64,000 bases of DNA from Pseudovibrio sp947494035 (GTDB lineage Bacteria; Pseudomonadota; Alphaproteobacteria; Rhizobiales; Stappiaceae). Under the pieces are notes generated by a model. It saw nothing but the letters and a program-made list of their open reading frames with translations, did not search any database and was not told the origin of the DNA. The position numbers and the translations under genes are program-made. The stretch is from NCBI GenBank assembly GCA_947494035.1, contig CANLTN010000021.1:8572-72571 (forward strand), read 5' to 3'. The number at the start of each line of letters is the position of its first letter. Position 1 is the stretch's first letter. Positions 26,418 through 34,846 of this stretch are shown piece by piece.

Positions 26418-27638
26418 TTAGTTAAGATATTGCTGTTGTAACGCTGAAACGACTTTCTCAGAAAGCGTAGTTTGCAGGAGGTCGATCGTGGCTGATGACA
26501 TGACCGGATCATTTGGGGCTGCGGATGTTAGTTGAGGCAGGAATTTTTCTAGGGATGTTCCGGCCTTTTCAAGCTCCTGATCAACAGCCTGCCAGAATGC
26601 GGCGCCTTTGATATAGAAGAGCGGATAGTAGCTGTGGTCGTTCTCGCGCGTGACCTTTTTGTGGGCTTCATAAAGGCCTGTTGCGGCATGAGGGTAGTGT
26701 TTTTTGAAGCCTTGCCATTGTTCCATAGGTGTTTGTGTTTGCAGGCCTGCTTTCTCTAGCGATTTGTAGCCGTAGTACTGGGCGAGGCTTTCGGAGATCC
26801 AAAGCGGGTAGGGCTGGTTTGCTAACAAGTGGAACAGTTCGTGTGCGGAGACCCAGTGCAGTTTGCTGATGTCATCGTCTGTCGCTGCACCATCGGTTAC
26901 AGCGAAGTTGGCGAGGAAGGCCTGCTTGCTGGCCGCTCCTGCAATTTGACGCAGGTTTTTGTCGATTGCCACCCAGACGAGATCAACTTCTTCTGGTGTT
27001 GCCCACTCAGTGGTAAGTACCTCTTGCAGATATTCAAACTGAAGTTGAAGGGCAGGCAGGTTTTCTTCTTTGAGAGCCCCTGTTGGATCATCCTTGAAGA
27101 GCGTGAGTGTGGTTTGCCCGGTTGTTAGTGTCTTTTCAAAATTGCCCCATGTGAGGATAAGGGGCGGCTCGTTCTCAGTGGGTAGAGAGGCGCATTTGGC
27201 TTTCCGTTCACTGCTTTTTCCGCAGACTTCTATTGCATCAATACCGTGAAACTGTGGGATGTCATCCCATTCCGTCAGGCTCCACCATCCTGTGGGGGAG
27301 TAGAGGTTTCGTTGGTTTGCAAGGGCGTAAGGGGTGGTGCGGGTGTTCTGGAAGACAACGGACCATTGAAGCTGGCGGCATGACATTTCGGTTTTATCCG
27401 GTGCTACCGTCTTTTTAACTCCATCGCAGACCAGGTGAAATGGACGCGGCTCGGAATTTTGTTGCAGATGGCGGGGAGCGAGCAGCGTTAGGCTCTGCGC
27501 TGTGCCGAATGTGAGCAATGCAGTTGCCGTTGTAGGGGTGGTGGCATCTGGCTCAATGAGAATCTTGACTGGCTGACTGTCTGCGAGAGCAGCTGTGGCA
27601 TATATGGATGCAAGAAAGGAAATGGAAGTGAGGCGCAT
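26418..27638 (-). CDS. secreted gluzincin-like metallopeptidase
   Basis: A 406-residue exported protein. After a signal peptide (LTSISFLASIYATAALA), the first 200 residues are beta-rich with paired cysteines. A zinc protease core follows: HELFH (an HExxH motif) then a Glu in PLWISESLAQYYGYK, the H-E-x2-H plus downstream Glu layout of M1/M61 gluzincins. The C-terminal half is helical. It could be a peptidase of the M61/aminopeptidase type; the substrate is unknown. The ATG at 27638 gives a compact signal peptide, but neither it nor the upstream ATG at 27680 has a clear ribosome site. It appears monocistronic. Confidence 0.75.
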   Translation of the reverse strand: MRLTSISFLASIYATAALADSQPVKILIEPDATTPTTATALLTFGTAQSLTLLAPRHLQQNSEPRPFHLVCDGVKKTVAPDKTEMSCRQLQWSVVFQNTRTTPYALANQRNLYSPTGWWSLTEWDDIPQFHGIDAIEVCGKSSERKAKCASLPTENEPPLILTWGNFEKTLTTGQTTLTLFKDDPTGALKEENLPALQLQFEYLQEVLTTEWATPEEVDLVWVAIDKNLRQIAGAASKQAFLANFAVTDGAATDDDISKLHWVSAHELFHLLANQPYPLWISESLAQYYGYKSLEKAGLQTQTPMEQWQGFKKHYPHAATGLYEAHKKVTRENDHSYYPLFYIKGAAFWQAVDQELEKAGTSLEKFLPQLTSAAPNDPVMSSATIDLLQTTLSEKVVSALQQQYLN

Positions 27639-27921
27639 TTTATAAATCTGATATCTGTGAGAAAGAATTTTGGAGTACATAATCGATTCGGAGATTGCGG
27701 TCTGGAAATGAACTCATCCTAAGTTATCCAATGCATGAAGCATCTGCACCATTAATCTCCACTGTGTTGAAATGCCTAAAACTCCCAGCTTATTGAATTT
27801 TTTAATTTAAATTTGTCTGAAAGTTGAAATGGCGGTTGATCCAAAAGCAGAAAGCCACTTAAAATTCAGGGACTAAAGCCAAAGGCCGTTTCCTAATGGG
27901 TGGGAGACCAGCAGAAGCGGC

Positions 27922-28416
27922 ATGTGGGGGAGCAGGCTTGTGTTCTATCGGGCATTTTTCGGGTTTATTTTTGATTTTCTGCTGATGCCACTTCGGTTTG
28001 GCACTCTGCTTGCTACAATTGGCTATCTCGGGTTCCTCGTGCTGAATATCGGGTTCATCCTGGCGGTTCCTGCCTTCTTTGATCTTTATGTTGCCAGTGA
28101 ACCGCGCGTCTTTGCTGAATTCCGCGATACGATGTTCTATATGGATACGGCGTTCATTGGGGACCCGATTGTTTTCGCCAGTCTGGTGTTTTTCAATCTT
28201 CTGCTGGCAAATGCCACGTTGACAACCCGCCTGACGCGTAGTCGCTGGCGTTTTTTCTATCCAACCCATTTTACGCCAATCAATCTTCGTGAATACCGCG
28301 TGGCGTTTGCCGGTGTCGGGTATTATGTGAGCTGCTACAGCGCCAATTGGGTTTTCTATGAGTTGCAAGTGGATGACCTTATTCTGACCGCCGCCCGTGC
28401 TGCTGGTGTCACCTAA
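27922..28416 (+). CDS. uncharacterised membrane protein
   Basis: A 164-residue protein with no recognised family. It has three to four hydrophobic segments: about 5-25, 30-50, and 80-95, with a weaker one near 128-145 (VAFAGVGYYVSCYSANWVFYEL). A charged loop (TTRLTRSRWRFFYP) follows the third segment, so that side is probably cytoplasmic. The start codon is not well supported by a ribosome site. It lies upstream of rplM on the same strand but 334 bases away, so cotranscription is unlikely. Confidence 0.65.
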   Translation: MWGSRLVFYRAFFGFIFDFLLMPLRFGTLLATIGYLGFLVLNIGFILAVPAFFDLYVASEPRVFAEFRDTMFYMDTAFIGDPIVFASLVFFNLLLANATLTTRLTRSRWRFFYPTHFTPINLREYRVAFAGVGYYVSCYSANWVFYELQVDDLILTAARAAGVT

Positions 28417-28750
28417 GCTGCTAAAGCAGGGATTGGCCGTCTCGCATGCACTTAGATGATTTGATGGTGCGCATTTTTCCAGAAAATCGGTTTCTGCATC
28501 ACGTAGATTGGCGGGAAGAGCATGGAATCTCCAGATTCATGCGGAAAAAGTGTGGTATTATAATACCTATTTTATATCCTATTGATTTTGCTATGTAATT
28601 TACTCACGCGCTCATTTTTTAACACTTGACGTTCAGCTCAGGCTCGCGTATCTACCCGTTCCTACACGGAGCTATTACGTTTGGCTGCTCTTCGGGGCCT
28701 GAGCGAATTTCTCCCAAGAATTTTAACCGTCAAAAACTACGGTAGATCTT
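28417..28750. other. 334-base spacer upstream of rplM
   Basis: AT-rich leader region without a gene; it contains the promoter listed at 28626-28654. A GC-rich stretch at about 28640-28710, just after the promoter, would be in the 5' leader, but no ribosomal-protein binding structure could be assigned. Confidence 0.4.
28626..28654 (+). promoter_or_regulatory. sigma70-type promoter of rplM-rpsI
   Basis: TTGACG and TATCTA separated by exactly 17 bases. Transcription would start about 90 bases before the rplM ATG. Confidence 0.6.
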
Positions 28751-29215
28751 ATGAAGACTCATTCCACTAAAGTGGCTGAGGTCGAGAAAAAGTGGATCTT
28801 GATCGACGCAGAAGGCGTTGTTGTTGGCCGTCTGGCAGCATTCATCGCAAATCGTCTGCGCGGCAAGCACAAGCCGACCTACACTCCACACATCGACGAT
28901 GGTGACAACATCATCGTTATCAATGCTGACAAGGTTCTCCTGACCGGCAAGAAGTACGAAAGCAAAAAGTACTACTGGCACACAGGTTACCCTGGCGGTA
29001 TTAAAGAGCGTACCGCTCGTGCCCTGATCGAAGGCCGTTTCCCAGAACGCGTTCTGGAAAAAGCTGTTCAGCGTATGATGCCAGGTGGCCCTCTTTCCCG
29101 TGCACAGCTGCGCAACCTGCGTGTTTATGCAGCTGCAGAACATCCGCATGACGCTCAGTCCCCAGAAGTTGTGGACGTTAAGAGCATGAATGCTAAGAAC
29201 GCGAAGCGGGGTTAA
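28751..29215 (+). CDS. rplM: 50S ribosomal protein L13
   Basis: A large-subunit assembly protein of 154 residues, the normal alphaproteobacterial length. Diagnostic blocks are WILIDAEGVVVGRLAAFIA, LRGKHKPTYTPHIDDGDNIIVINADKV, LTGKKYESKKYYWHTGYPGG, and MMPGGPLSRAQLRNLRVYAAAEHPHDAQ near the end. The rpsI start codon follows the stop by 2 bases, so the two are cotranscribed and probably translationally coupled. Codon use is strongly biased compared with the neighbours, as expected for ribosomal genes. Confidence 0.99.
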   Translation: MKTHSTKVAEVEKKWILIDAEGVVVGRLAAFIANRLRGKHKPTYTPHIDDGDNIIVINADKVLLTGKKYESKKYYWHTGYPGGIKERTARALIEGRFPERVLEKAVQRMMPGGPLSRAQLRNLRVYAAAEHPHDAQSPEVVDVKSMNAKNAKRG

Positions 29216-29217
29216 TT

Positions 29218-29694
29218 ATGTCTGAGCTACAGTCCCTTGAGGAACTGGGCGGCGCAATCGCCCCTACTGAGAACGAAGCTCCTGTACATGTTCAGAAGCT
29301 TGACGCACAGGGTCGTGCATATGCAACTGGTAAGCGTAAAGACGCTGTTGCACGTGTATGGATCAAGCCAGGTACCGGCAAGATCGTTGTGAACGGCAAA
29401 GAGTACGCTGAGTACTTTGCGCGTCCGGTTCTGCAGCTGGTCCTTCGTCAGCCAATCATGCTGACCGATCGTGCTACCCAGTACGACATCAACGTAACTG
29501 TTGCTGGCGGTGGTCTTTCCGGCCAGGCTGGTGCAGTACGTCACGGTATCTCCAAAGCCCTTACTTACTACGAGCCAGCACTGCGTCCGGTTCTGAAGAA
29601 AGAAGGCTTCCTTACTCGTGATAGCCGTGTTGTTGAACGTAAGAAGTACGGTAAGCGTAAAGCTCGTCGTTCCTTCCAGTTCTCCAAGCGCTAA
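29218..29694 (+). CDS. rpsI: 30S ribosomal protein S9
   Basis: A 158-residue S9 with an alphaproteobacterial N-terminal extension of about 35 residues before the core (AYATGKRKDAVARVWIKPG). The core continues with VNGKEYAEYFARPVLQLVLRQP, INVTVAGGGLSGQAGAVRHGISKAL and RDSRVVERKKYGKRKARRSFQFSKR. The C-terminal basic tail reaches the ribosomal P-site tRNA. It lies 2 bases after rplM and ends in a strong terminator. Confidence 0.99.
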   Translation: MSELQSLEELGGAIAPTENEAPVHVQKLDAQGRAYATGKRKDAVARVWIKPGTGKIVVNGKEYAEYFARPVLQLVLRQPIMLTDRATQYDINVTVAGGGLSGQAGAVRHGISKALTYYEPALRPVLKKEGFLTRDSRVVERKKYGKRKARRSFQFSKR

Positions 29695-29721
29695 TACGCG
29701 ACTGGAAACAGTTTTACGGAA

Positions 29722-29750
29722 AGGGCTGCCATTTGGCGGCCCTTTTTTTT
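29722..29750 (+). terminator. Rho-independent terminator after rpsI
   Basis: AGGGCTGCC pairs with GGCGGCCCT (one G-U) across ATTT and is followed by eight T. Confidence 0.9.
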
Positions 29751-29950
29751 GTGTTTGGGTACTCTGCCTTTGCGTTGGTTCGCGTGTAGCTGTGCGATTG
29801 CTGGTCAGATTGGCGGCGTGCGTGCCTCATCTCAGCTCCAGATTACATGAGGTGACCTAAAGTTGCTTGCTTCTGAGTTTTTGAGGCCGCAGTGTCGCTC
29901 TCCCTGTTTTGCGACGGCAGGGATGCGATGATGTGCTGCTATTGCGGGCT

Positions 29951-30556
29951 TTAGCTAGCTTTGGCTTTTAGGCTGTTGTCATTGCCGGGAACGTGGCGCC
30001 AGCTCTTGTAAAGCGGGTGGGCATTCTTCATATGCTCGAAGATCTTTACCATCACAAATAGTGAGGCTAACTTGGCGAGGTAGGCGAGGCTGCCGCCTGT
30101 GAGCATGAGTGGGAGGTTGTTTGTGCTTGCTGCCCAGATGGCTACGCCAACAGCGACAAGCCCGATGACAAGAAGGGCGAGCGCTTTTTTGTGGTAGGGG
30201 GCAGGAACTGGAACGAACATGCGGTTGAGCCACATACGTTCACCCAGCATCGCCTTTTGCAACCAGGTTTGTGCGCCAATAGTTTTCTTGCCGATTGGCG
30301 GGATGACCCAAACCCATGCGACGGCTGCAAGGGATAAGGCAATGGCCCAAAACCAGCCGAGCACCGGCTGATACCACAGGGGCACCAGCAGGGCAGGTAG
30401 CTGGGTTGCTCTTATCAGGAGGCTCTTGGGTTTGCTCAGGCGCGTCAATGCTGCGCTTTGGGTGTTGAGGTGTCGTACGTGTCTAGGATCCCAGCCGCCA
30501 ATTTTTCGCGGTTGCATCTGTGATAGCTTAGGATCTCCTGCCACGTGGTCCTCCAT
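29951..30556 (-). CDS. uncharacterised membrane protein (possibly DUF6653-like)
   Basis: A 201-residue protein with four hydrophobic helices, at about 50-65, 67-88, 122-145 and 150-170. The N-terminal HLNTQSAALTRLSKP and the loop IGAQTWLQKAMLGERMWLNR recall DUF6653-family membrane proteins, but this is a pattern impression only. It ends in a polar, charged tail. It lies downstream of phaC on the same strand after 50 bases that contain a hairpin; read-through from phaC is possible. No function can be assigned. Confidence 0.65.
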   Translation of the reverse strand: MEDHVAGDPKLSQMQPRKIGGWDPRHVRHLNTQSAALTRLSKPKSLLIRATQLPALLVPLWYQPVLGWFWAIALSLAAVAWVWVIPPIGKKTIGAQTWLQKAMLGERMWLNRMFVPVPAPYHKKALALLVIGLVAVGVAIWAASTNNLPLMLTGGSLAYLAKLASLFVMVKIFEHMKNAHPLYKSWRHVPGNDNSLKAKAS

Positions 30557-30569
30557 TTATTCCATAAGA

Positions 30570-30600
30570 GCAGCGTGGCGCCGACCTGACACGCTGCTTG
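30570..30600 (-). terminator. hairpin downstream of phaC
   Basis: AGCAGCGTG and CACGCTGCT form a nine-base-pair stem with a loop of about 12 bases. The T run is poor on either strand, so it may be an attenuating or RNA-stabilising hairpin, not a full terminator. Confidence 0.4.
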
Positions 30601-30606
30601 TTTCCT

Positions 30607-32418
30607 CTATATGCGCACCTTAACATAACTGCCCGGTGCGTCCTCCAAAATTTTCGTGCGCCGAGCACCCGGTTGGCGGGCTTTTACAAGATTATCATCC
30701 TGGGATTTAATCCATTTTTGCCAGTGAGGCCACCATGAGCCGGGAGTTTCTGATGCGTTTTGCACCCACTCATCCAGAGAACCTTCAGGTTTGCTTCCGG
30801 TCCAGTACTGGTATTTTTTCTTGGAGGGCGGGTTAACGACGCCTGCAATGTGGCCTGAGCCACTGAGAACGTATTCAACCGGGCCACCAAAGCACCCGCA
30901 GCCTTTGAAAACGGATATTGCAGGTGCAATGTGGTCTTCTTTTGTTGCCAGATTGTAGACCGGGATTTTAACGTCGCTCAGATCAAGTTTTTCACCTGCC
31001 AGCTCCATTTCCCCCTTTGCTAGTGCGTTCTTCTGATAGCAGTTGCGCAGGTAGTAGGAGTGGTTGGCCGCTGGCATGCGGGTGCTGTCGGCGTTCCAGT
31101 AGAGCAGGTCAAACGGGAAGGGGTCTTTGCCGCGCAGGTAGTTGTTGACCACATAGGGCCAGATCAGATCGTTTGAGCGTAGCATGTTGAAGGCTGTCGC
31201 CATTTTGGAGCCGTCCAGATAGCCTTTCTGGCCCATGCGGTGCTCAAGAATTTCGATCTGCTCTTCATCGACGAAGACTTTCAGGTCGCCTGCATCGGTG
31301 AAATCTACCTGAGTGGTCAGGAAAGTGGCGGAGGCAATGCGGTCTTGCTCGCCCCGTTTTGCCAGATAGGCAAGGGTGGCGGCGAGTAGCGTGCCGCCGA
31401 CGCAATAGCCAATGGCGTTGACTGTAGATTGCTGGGTTGTTTTGCGGATGATATCCAGTGAATTGAGAATACCGTCTCGCATGTAGTGCTCAAAGCTCAT
31501 TTGAGCTTGCTTTTCATCCGGGTTGACCCAGGAGATAACGAAAACAGTGTGTCCCTGATCTACGGCCCATTTAATGAATGACTTTTCCTGATTGAGATCG
31601 AGGATGTAGTACTTGTTGATCCATGGCGGAACAATGAGCAGGGGGCGTTTGAGGACTTTTTCGGTTGTGGGCGTGTATTGGATGAGCTGGCAAACATCGT
31701 TTTGTCCAATGATCTTGCCCGGTGTGACTGCCACATTTACGCCGACCTCAAACTTGTCAGGGTCTGTCTGGCGGATACGCAGGTCACCGTGGCCGGCTTT
31801 GATGTCCTCGGCCAGCAGCTTCATGCCCTTTACCAGATTGCCGGCGTTGGACGACATGGTCTCGCGCAGCAGTTCCGGATTGGTGAGGATGAAGTTGGAC
31901 GGTGACATGGCATTGGAGATTTGGCGTACATAAAAACCAGCCTTGTGGCGGGTATGGTCATCCAGCTCCTCGGCACCATCCACCAGCTCTTCCGCCCAGA
32001 AGCTGGTTTGCAGATACATCTGTTTGATGAAGTCAAAGAAGTTGTTGTCGTCCCACTGGCTGTCCTTAAAGCGCTTGTCGGCATTGGTGGGCATGACGAT
32101 TGGTTCTTGCTCTTCACCGGCCATACGCTTGAGCGTGGAGTTCCAAATGTTCATGTAGCCAGACCAGAGTTTTGTCTGGGCTTCAATGGCGCGCGAGGGG
32201 TCTTTCATCCAATAGTTGCCGACTTCGGCAAGGGTCTTGACCACCGTGTTGAGTTCTTCTGTGCCTCCGGTGGATACCTCGCCCTTTTCGCGGGGTTCCA
32301 GATAGGCCGCGAGAGCTTTTCCGCCGTTCTCAGCTATTTCAGAGAGGTTCTTGGCAAACTCCTCAGGGTTGCTAAGGATGTACTGCAACATTGGATTGGT
32401 GTTGTCTTCACCGGTCAT
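30607..32418 (-). CDS. phaC: class I poly(3-hydroxyalkanoate) synthase
   Basis: Polymerises (R)-3-hydroxyacyl-CoA into storage polyester at the granule surface. The 603-residue length fits class I. The lipase-box-like catalytic nucleophile is Cys339 in GYCVGG, with Asp495 in ATKEDHIAP and His523 in SGSGHIAGVVNPP completing the triad. The N-terminal half (about 100-270) is the PhaC_N domain, and PPWINKYYILDLNQEKS is highly conserved. No phaR/phaE partner or phasin gene lies beside it, in keeping with class I. A 540-base gene-free region lies upstream and should hold its promoter. Confidence 0.97.
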   Translation of the reverse strand: MTGEDNTNPMLQYILSNPEEFAKNLSEIAENGGKALAAYLEPREKGEVSTGGTEELNTVVKTLAEVGNYWMKDPSRAIEAQTKLWSGYMNIWNSTLKRMAGEEQEPIVMPTNADKRFKDSQWDDNNFFDFIKQMYLQTSFWAEELVDGAEELDDHTRHKAGFYVRQISNAMSPSNFILTNPELLRETMSSNAGNLVKGMKLLAEDIKAGHGDLRIRQTDPDKFEVGVNVAVTPGKIIGQNDVCQLIQYTPTTEKVLKRPLLIVPPWINKYYILDLNQEKSFIKWAVDQGHTVFVISWVNPDEKQAQMSFEHYMRDGILNSLDIIRKTTQQSTVNAIGYCVGGTLLAATLAYLAKRGEQDRIASATFLTTQVDFTDAGDLKVFVDEEQIEILEHRMGQKGYLDGSKMATAFNMLRSNDLIWPYVVNNYLRGKDPFPFDLLYWNADSTRMPAANHSYYLRNCYQKNALAKGEMELAGEKLDLSDVKIPVYNLATKEDHIAPAISVFKGCGCFGGPVEYVLSGSGHIAGVVNPPSKKKYQYWTGSKPEGSLDEWVQNASETPGSWWPHWQKWIKSQDDNLVKARQPGARRTKILEDAPGSYVKVRI

Positions 32419-32958
32419 CTACCTGCTCAGTCCTCGTCTCTGGTATTTGGTTGAGTTATGCCTGTCTCAACCACACCTGGTGTGTATGCTCTTCGCTCAA
32501 AAATATGCCACATACACTCATACGCAATCGGCTAGCCACGTAGCCTGCAAAAACGGCATAATGAGTATATCCCTAAGAATTTTGACAGGCACGTGAAAAT
32601 ACACCTTACCCGTGTTAGTCATTAGGAGGATTCTCAGTAAGTATTTAACAAGGAAAGTGACCTTGAGGAATAGTGAGAAATTTTGGGTTATGCTTAAGTG
32701 TTATGTATGGTCTTGGCTCTTGGGGAAAGCTGGTAATACTCTTAGTATTGCTAATGTTTCTTGTTAATATTTATAGGGTATCTTCAGGGTGTATCGTGTT
32801 CCGCCCTCATTAAACGGTTACTGCCCTAGAGTAATTATCTATATGTTGTTAACCGGGTAATAGATATGGACTACGGATGATGCAACTGCTAAGTGCATTT
32901 TGATTAAAGTTATGTGTACTGCTTTTGTGTAGTCGACGGATCAGACGCGAGGTTCCAG
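32419..32958. other. 540-base gene-free region between phaC and a lipoprotein gene
   Basis: AT-rich and without a supported coding frame. It must hold the divergent promoters of phaC and the lipoprotein gene. A TTGACA at 32582-32587 on the plus strand is a possible -35 element but has no good -10 partner. Nothing else could be assigned. Confidence 0.4.
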
Positions 32959-33288
32959 ATGTTACTTAAGTTTCAACGAGTTTGCAGTGCTGTTGTACTG
33001 GCAGGTTTTGTTGGTGGCTGTGCGTTTGGCGAATCTCTGACAGTTTATGAGGCTATCGAGAAGGGCAACGGCACCAAGCAAACCGGTATTGCGGAGTTGC
33101 CGCCAGAGGGTACGAGTGAGTTGCTCTCAGCTGAACAGCGTGCTGCTTCCGAATCGGACTTGCTTGCAATCTCGTCTGAAAGCAAACGCAGAGCTGGTAT
33201 TGGCAACAGTTTTGATGACAGTTCCCAGCAGTTGAGATCCATCGCTGGTGAGGAACCGGGGCAACCTGACGGTGCACAGCAGCAGTAA
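32959..33288 (+). CDS. small putative lipoprotein
   Basis: A 109-residue protein whose signal (FQRVCSAVVLAGFVGGC) ends in a lipobox-like GGC, predicting a lipidated cysteine at about residue 19. The mature part is hydrophilic, rich in Ser, Glu and Gln, with no recognisable domain and a Gln-rich tail (GQPDGAQQQ). The ATG at 32959 is chosen because it gives a clean signal peptide; a GAGG-like site lies just upstream. It is monocistronic, followed by a terminator at 33386. The function is unknown. Confidence 0.7.
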   Translation: MLLKFQRVCSAVVLAGFVGGCAFGESLTVYEAIEKGNGTKQTGIAELPPEGTSELLSAEQRAASESDLLAISSESKRRAGIGNSFDDSSQQLRSIAGEEPGQPDGAQQQ

Positions 33289-33603
33289 TTTTTGCGACTG
33301 CCACCTGCCGCGAGAGTATTTTAGTTGTGTATTTCGTGGGCTAACTCGTTCAAATTCTCAAGTTGAAACCGTAGGTACTGTTCTTAGCCGCAGAGTTCTG
33401 CGGCTTTTTCTTTGGGATTAGTGCTTCCCCCCTCCTTTGAAAACTTGAAAAAAATGTAGGTTTTAAGCCTCAAGCATGATGCGAAAAATGTTCGCACCTG
33501 CTAAAAGGCCGTGGAAACTTGGCCTTGATGACTCGGGGCCATGTTTGATCAGAAATCAAATTGTAGCTTGAAACGCCAAATTGAAGAAAGTGAGGCTCGC
33601 GTC
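33289..33603. other. 315-base spacer before the alaC-hom-glpX-recJ group
   Basis: Contains the terminator at 33386-33413 and then an AT-rich stretch (33420-33500) that should hold the promoter for the downstream genes. No coding frame is supported. Confidence 0.4.
33386..33413 (+). terminator. Rho-independent terminator
   Basis: AGCCGCAGA and TCTGCGGCT form a near-perfect stem followed by a TTTTTCTTT run, about 100 bases past the lipoprotein gene. Confidence 0.8.
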
Positions 33604-34815
33604 ATGGACGACTTTCACAAGACACGCCGGCTCCCGCCATACGTCTTTGAACAGGTCAATCGTCTGAAAGCCAAAGCGCGAGCGGCAGGTGCCGATATTG
33701 TCGATATGGGCATGGGCAATCCTGATTTGCCGACGCCTCAGCATATTGTCGACAAGCTGGTGGAGACGGTCCAGAACCCGCGCACGCATCGCTACTCGGC
33801 TTCCAAGGGGATTCCGGGATTGCGTAAAGCGCAGGCTGGCTATTACGAGCGCCGCTTTGGTGTGAAGCTGGACCCCGACACGCAGGTTGTTGCGACGCTT
33901 GGGTCCAAGGAGGGCTTTGCCAACATGGCGCAGGCGATTACTGCGCCGGGTGATGTGGTGCTGGTGCCTAATCCGTCTTACCCAATCCATGCCTTTGGCT
34001 TTCTGATGGCTGGCGGTTCGCTGCGGTCAATTCCTGCAAATCCGGGACCGGAGTTGTTTGACGCGCTTGAGCGGGCTGTTGTCCACTCTATCCCGAAACC
34101 AATCGCAATTATTCTGTGCTTCCCTGCTAACCCGACTGCCAGCGTTGCTGATCTGGACTTTTATCGGGATGTGGTGGCGTTTGCGCGTAAGCACGAGATC
34201 TATGTGCTTTCCGATCTGGCGTACTCTGAAATCTACTTCGGCGATGTACCTCCTCCGAGCATCCTGCAGGTGGAAGGGGCGATGGATATCGCCGTTGAGT
34301 TTACCTCTTTGTCCAAAACCTTCTCCATGCCGGGGTGGCGTATGGGCTTTGCCGTTGGTAATGAGCGCCTGATCGCGGCGCTTGCCCGCGTGAAGTCCTA
34401 TCTGGATTATGGGGCGTTCACCCCAATTCAGGTGGCAGCGGCAGCGGCGCTGAACGGACCGGATGACTGTATCCGCGAGACGCGCGCTATATACAAAAAA
34501 CGCCGTGATGTGCTGATTGACTCGTTTGGACGCGCTGGTTGGGATATACCGGCTCCCGAAGCTTCCATGTTTGCCTGGGCGCCAATTCCAGCGCAGTTCA
34601 GGCATCTTGGGTCTTTGGAGTTCTCCAAGCTGCTGATTGAGAAGGCAGATGTGGCAGTGGCTCCGGGTATCGGCTTTGGTGAACACGGTGAAGGTTTTGT
34701 GCGCTTGGGTCTGGTTGAAAACGAACAACGTATTCGACAGGCTGCACGTAGCATTCGAAAATTCTTTGAAGACGCGGAAAGCGATTCAAAGGAATTGAGT
34801 AAATCGGACGCTTAG
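33604..34815 (+). CDS. class I/II aminotransferase, AlaC/LL-DAP-aminotransferase type
   Basis: A fold-type I PLP aminotransferase of 403 residues. Features are RLPPYVFEQVNRLKAKARAAG at the start, DMGMGNPDLPTP, LGSKEGFANMAQA, the Asn in CFPANPTA, the Asp/Tyr in VLSDLAYSEIYF, and the PLP lysine in EFTSLSKTFSMPGWRMGF. Relatives are annotated as glutamate-pyruvate transaminase AlaC or as LL-diaminopimelate aminotransferase; sequence alone does not separate them. The ATG at 33604 follows AGTGAGG. It leads the conserved aminotransferase-hom-glpX-recJ order. A hairpin spans its stop codon. Confidence 0.93.
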   Translation: MDDFHKTRRLPPYVFEQVNRLKAKARAAGADIVDMGMGNPDLPTPQHIVDKLVETVQNPRTHRYSASKGIPGLRKAQAGYYERRFGVKLDPDTQVVATLGSKEGFANMAQAITAPGDVVLVPNPSYPIHAFGFLMAGGSLRSIPANPGPELFDALERAVVHSIPKPIAIILCFPANPTASVADLDFYRDVVAFARKHEIYVLSDLAYSEIYFGDVPPPSILQVEGAMDIAVEFTSLSKTFSMPGWRMGFAVGNERLIAALARVKSYLDYGAFTPIQVAAAAALNGPDDCIRETRAIYKKRRDVLIDSFGRAGWDIPAPEASMFAWAPIPAQFRHLGSLEFSKLLIEKADVAVAPGIGFGEHGEGFVRLGLVENEQRIRQAARSIRKFFEDAESDSKELSKSDA

Positions 34816-34822
34816 GCGTCCG
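34805..34822 (+). other. hairpin spanning the aminotransferase stop codon
   Basis: CGGACGC and GCGTCCG form a seven-base-pair stem with loop TTAG; the TAG stop lies at the loop. There is no T run, so it is more likely an RNA-processing or stability element between the aminotransferase and hom than a terminator. Confidence 0.45.
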
Positions 34823-34846
34823 CCCACCTACAGATACTGGGTATTT

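Noticed and set aside
29698..29950. Possible small gene after the rpsI terminator
   Set aside because: The open frames there have no ribosome site, biased composition or family pattern.
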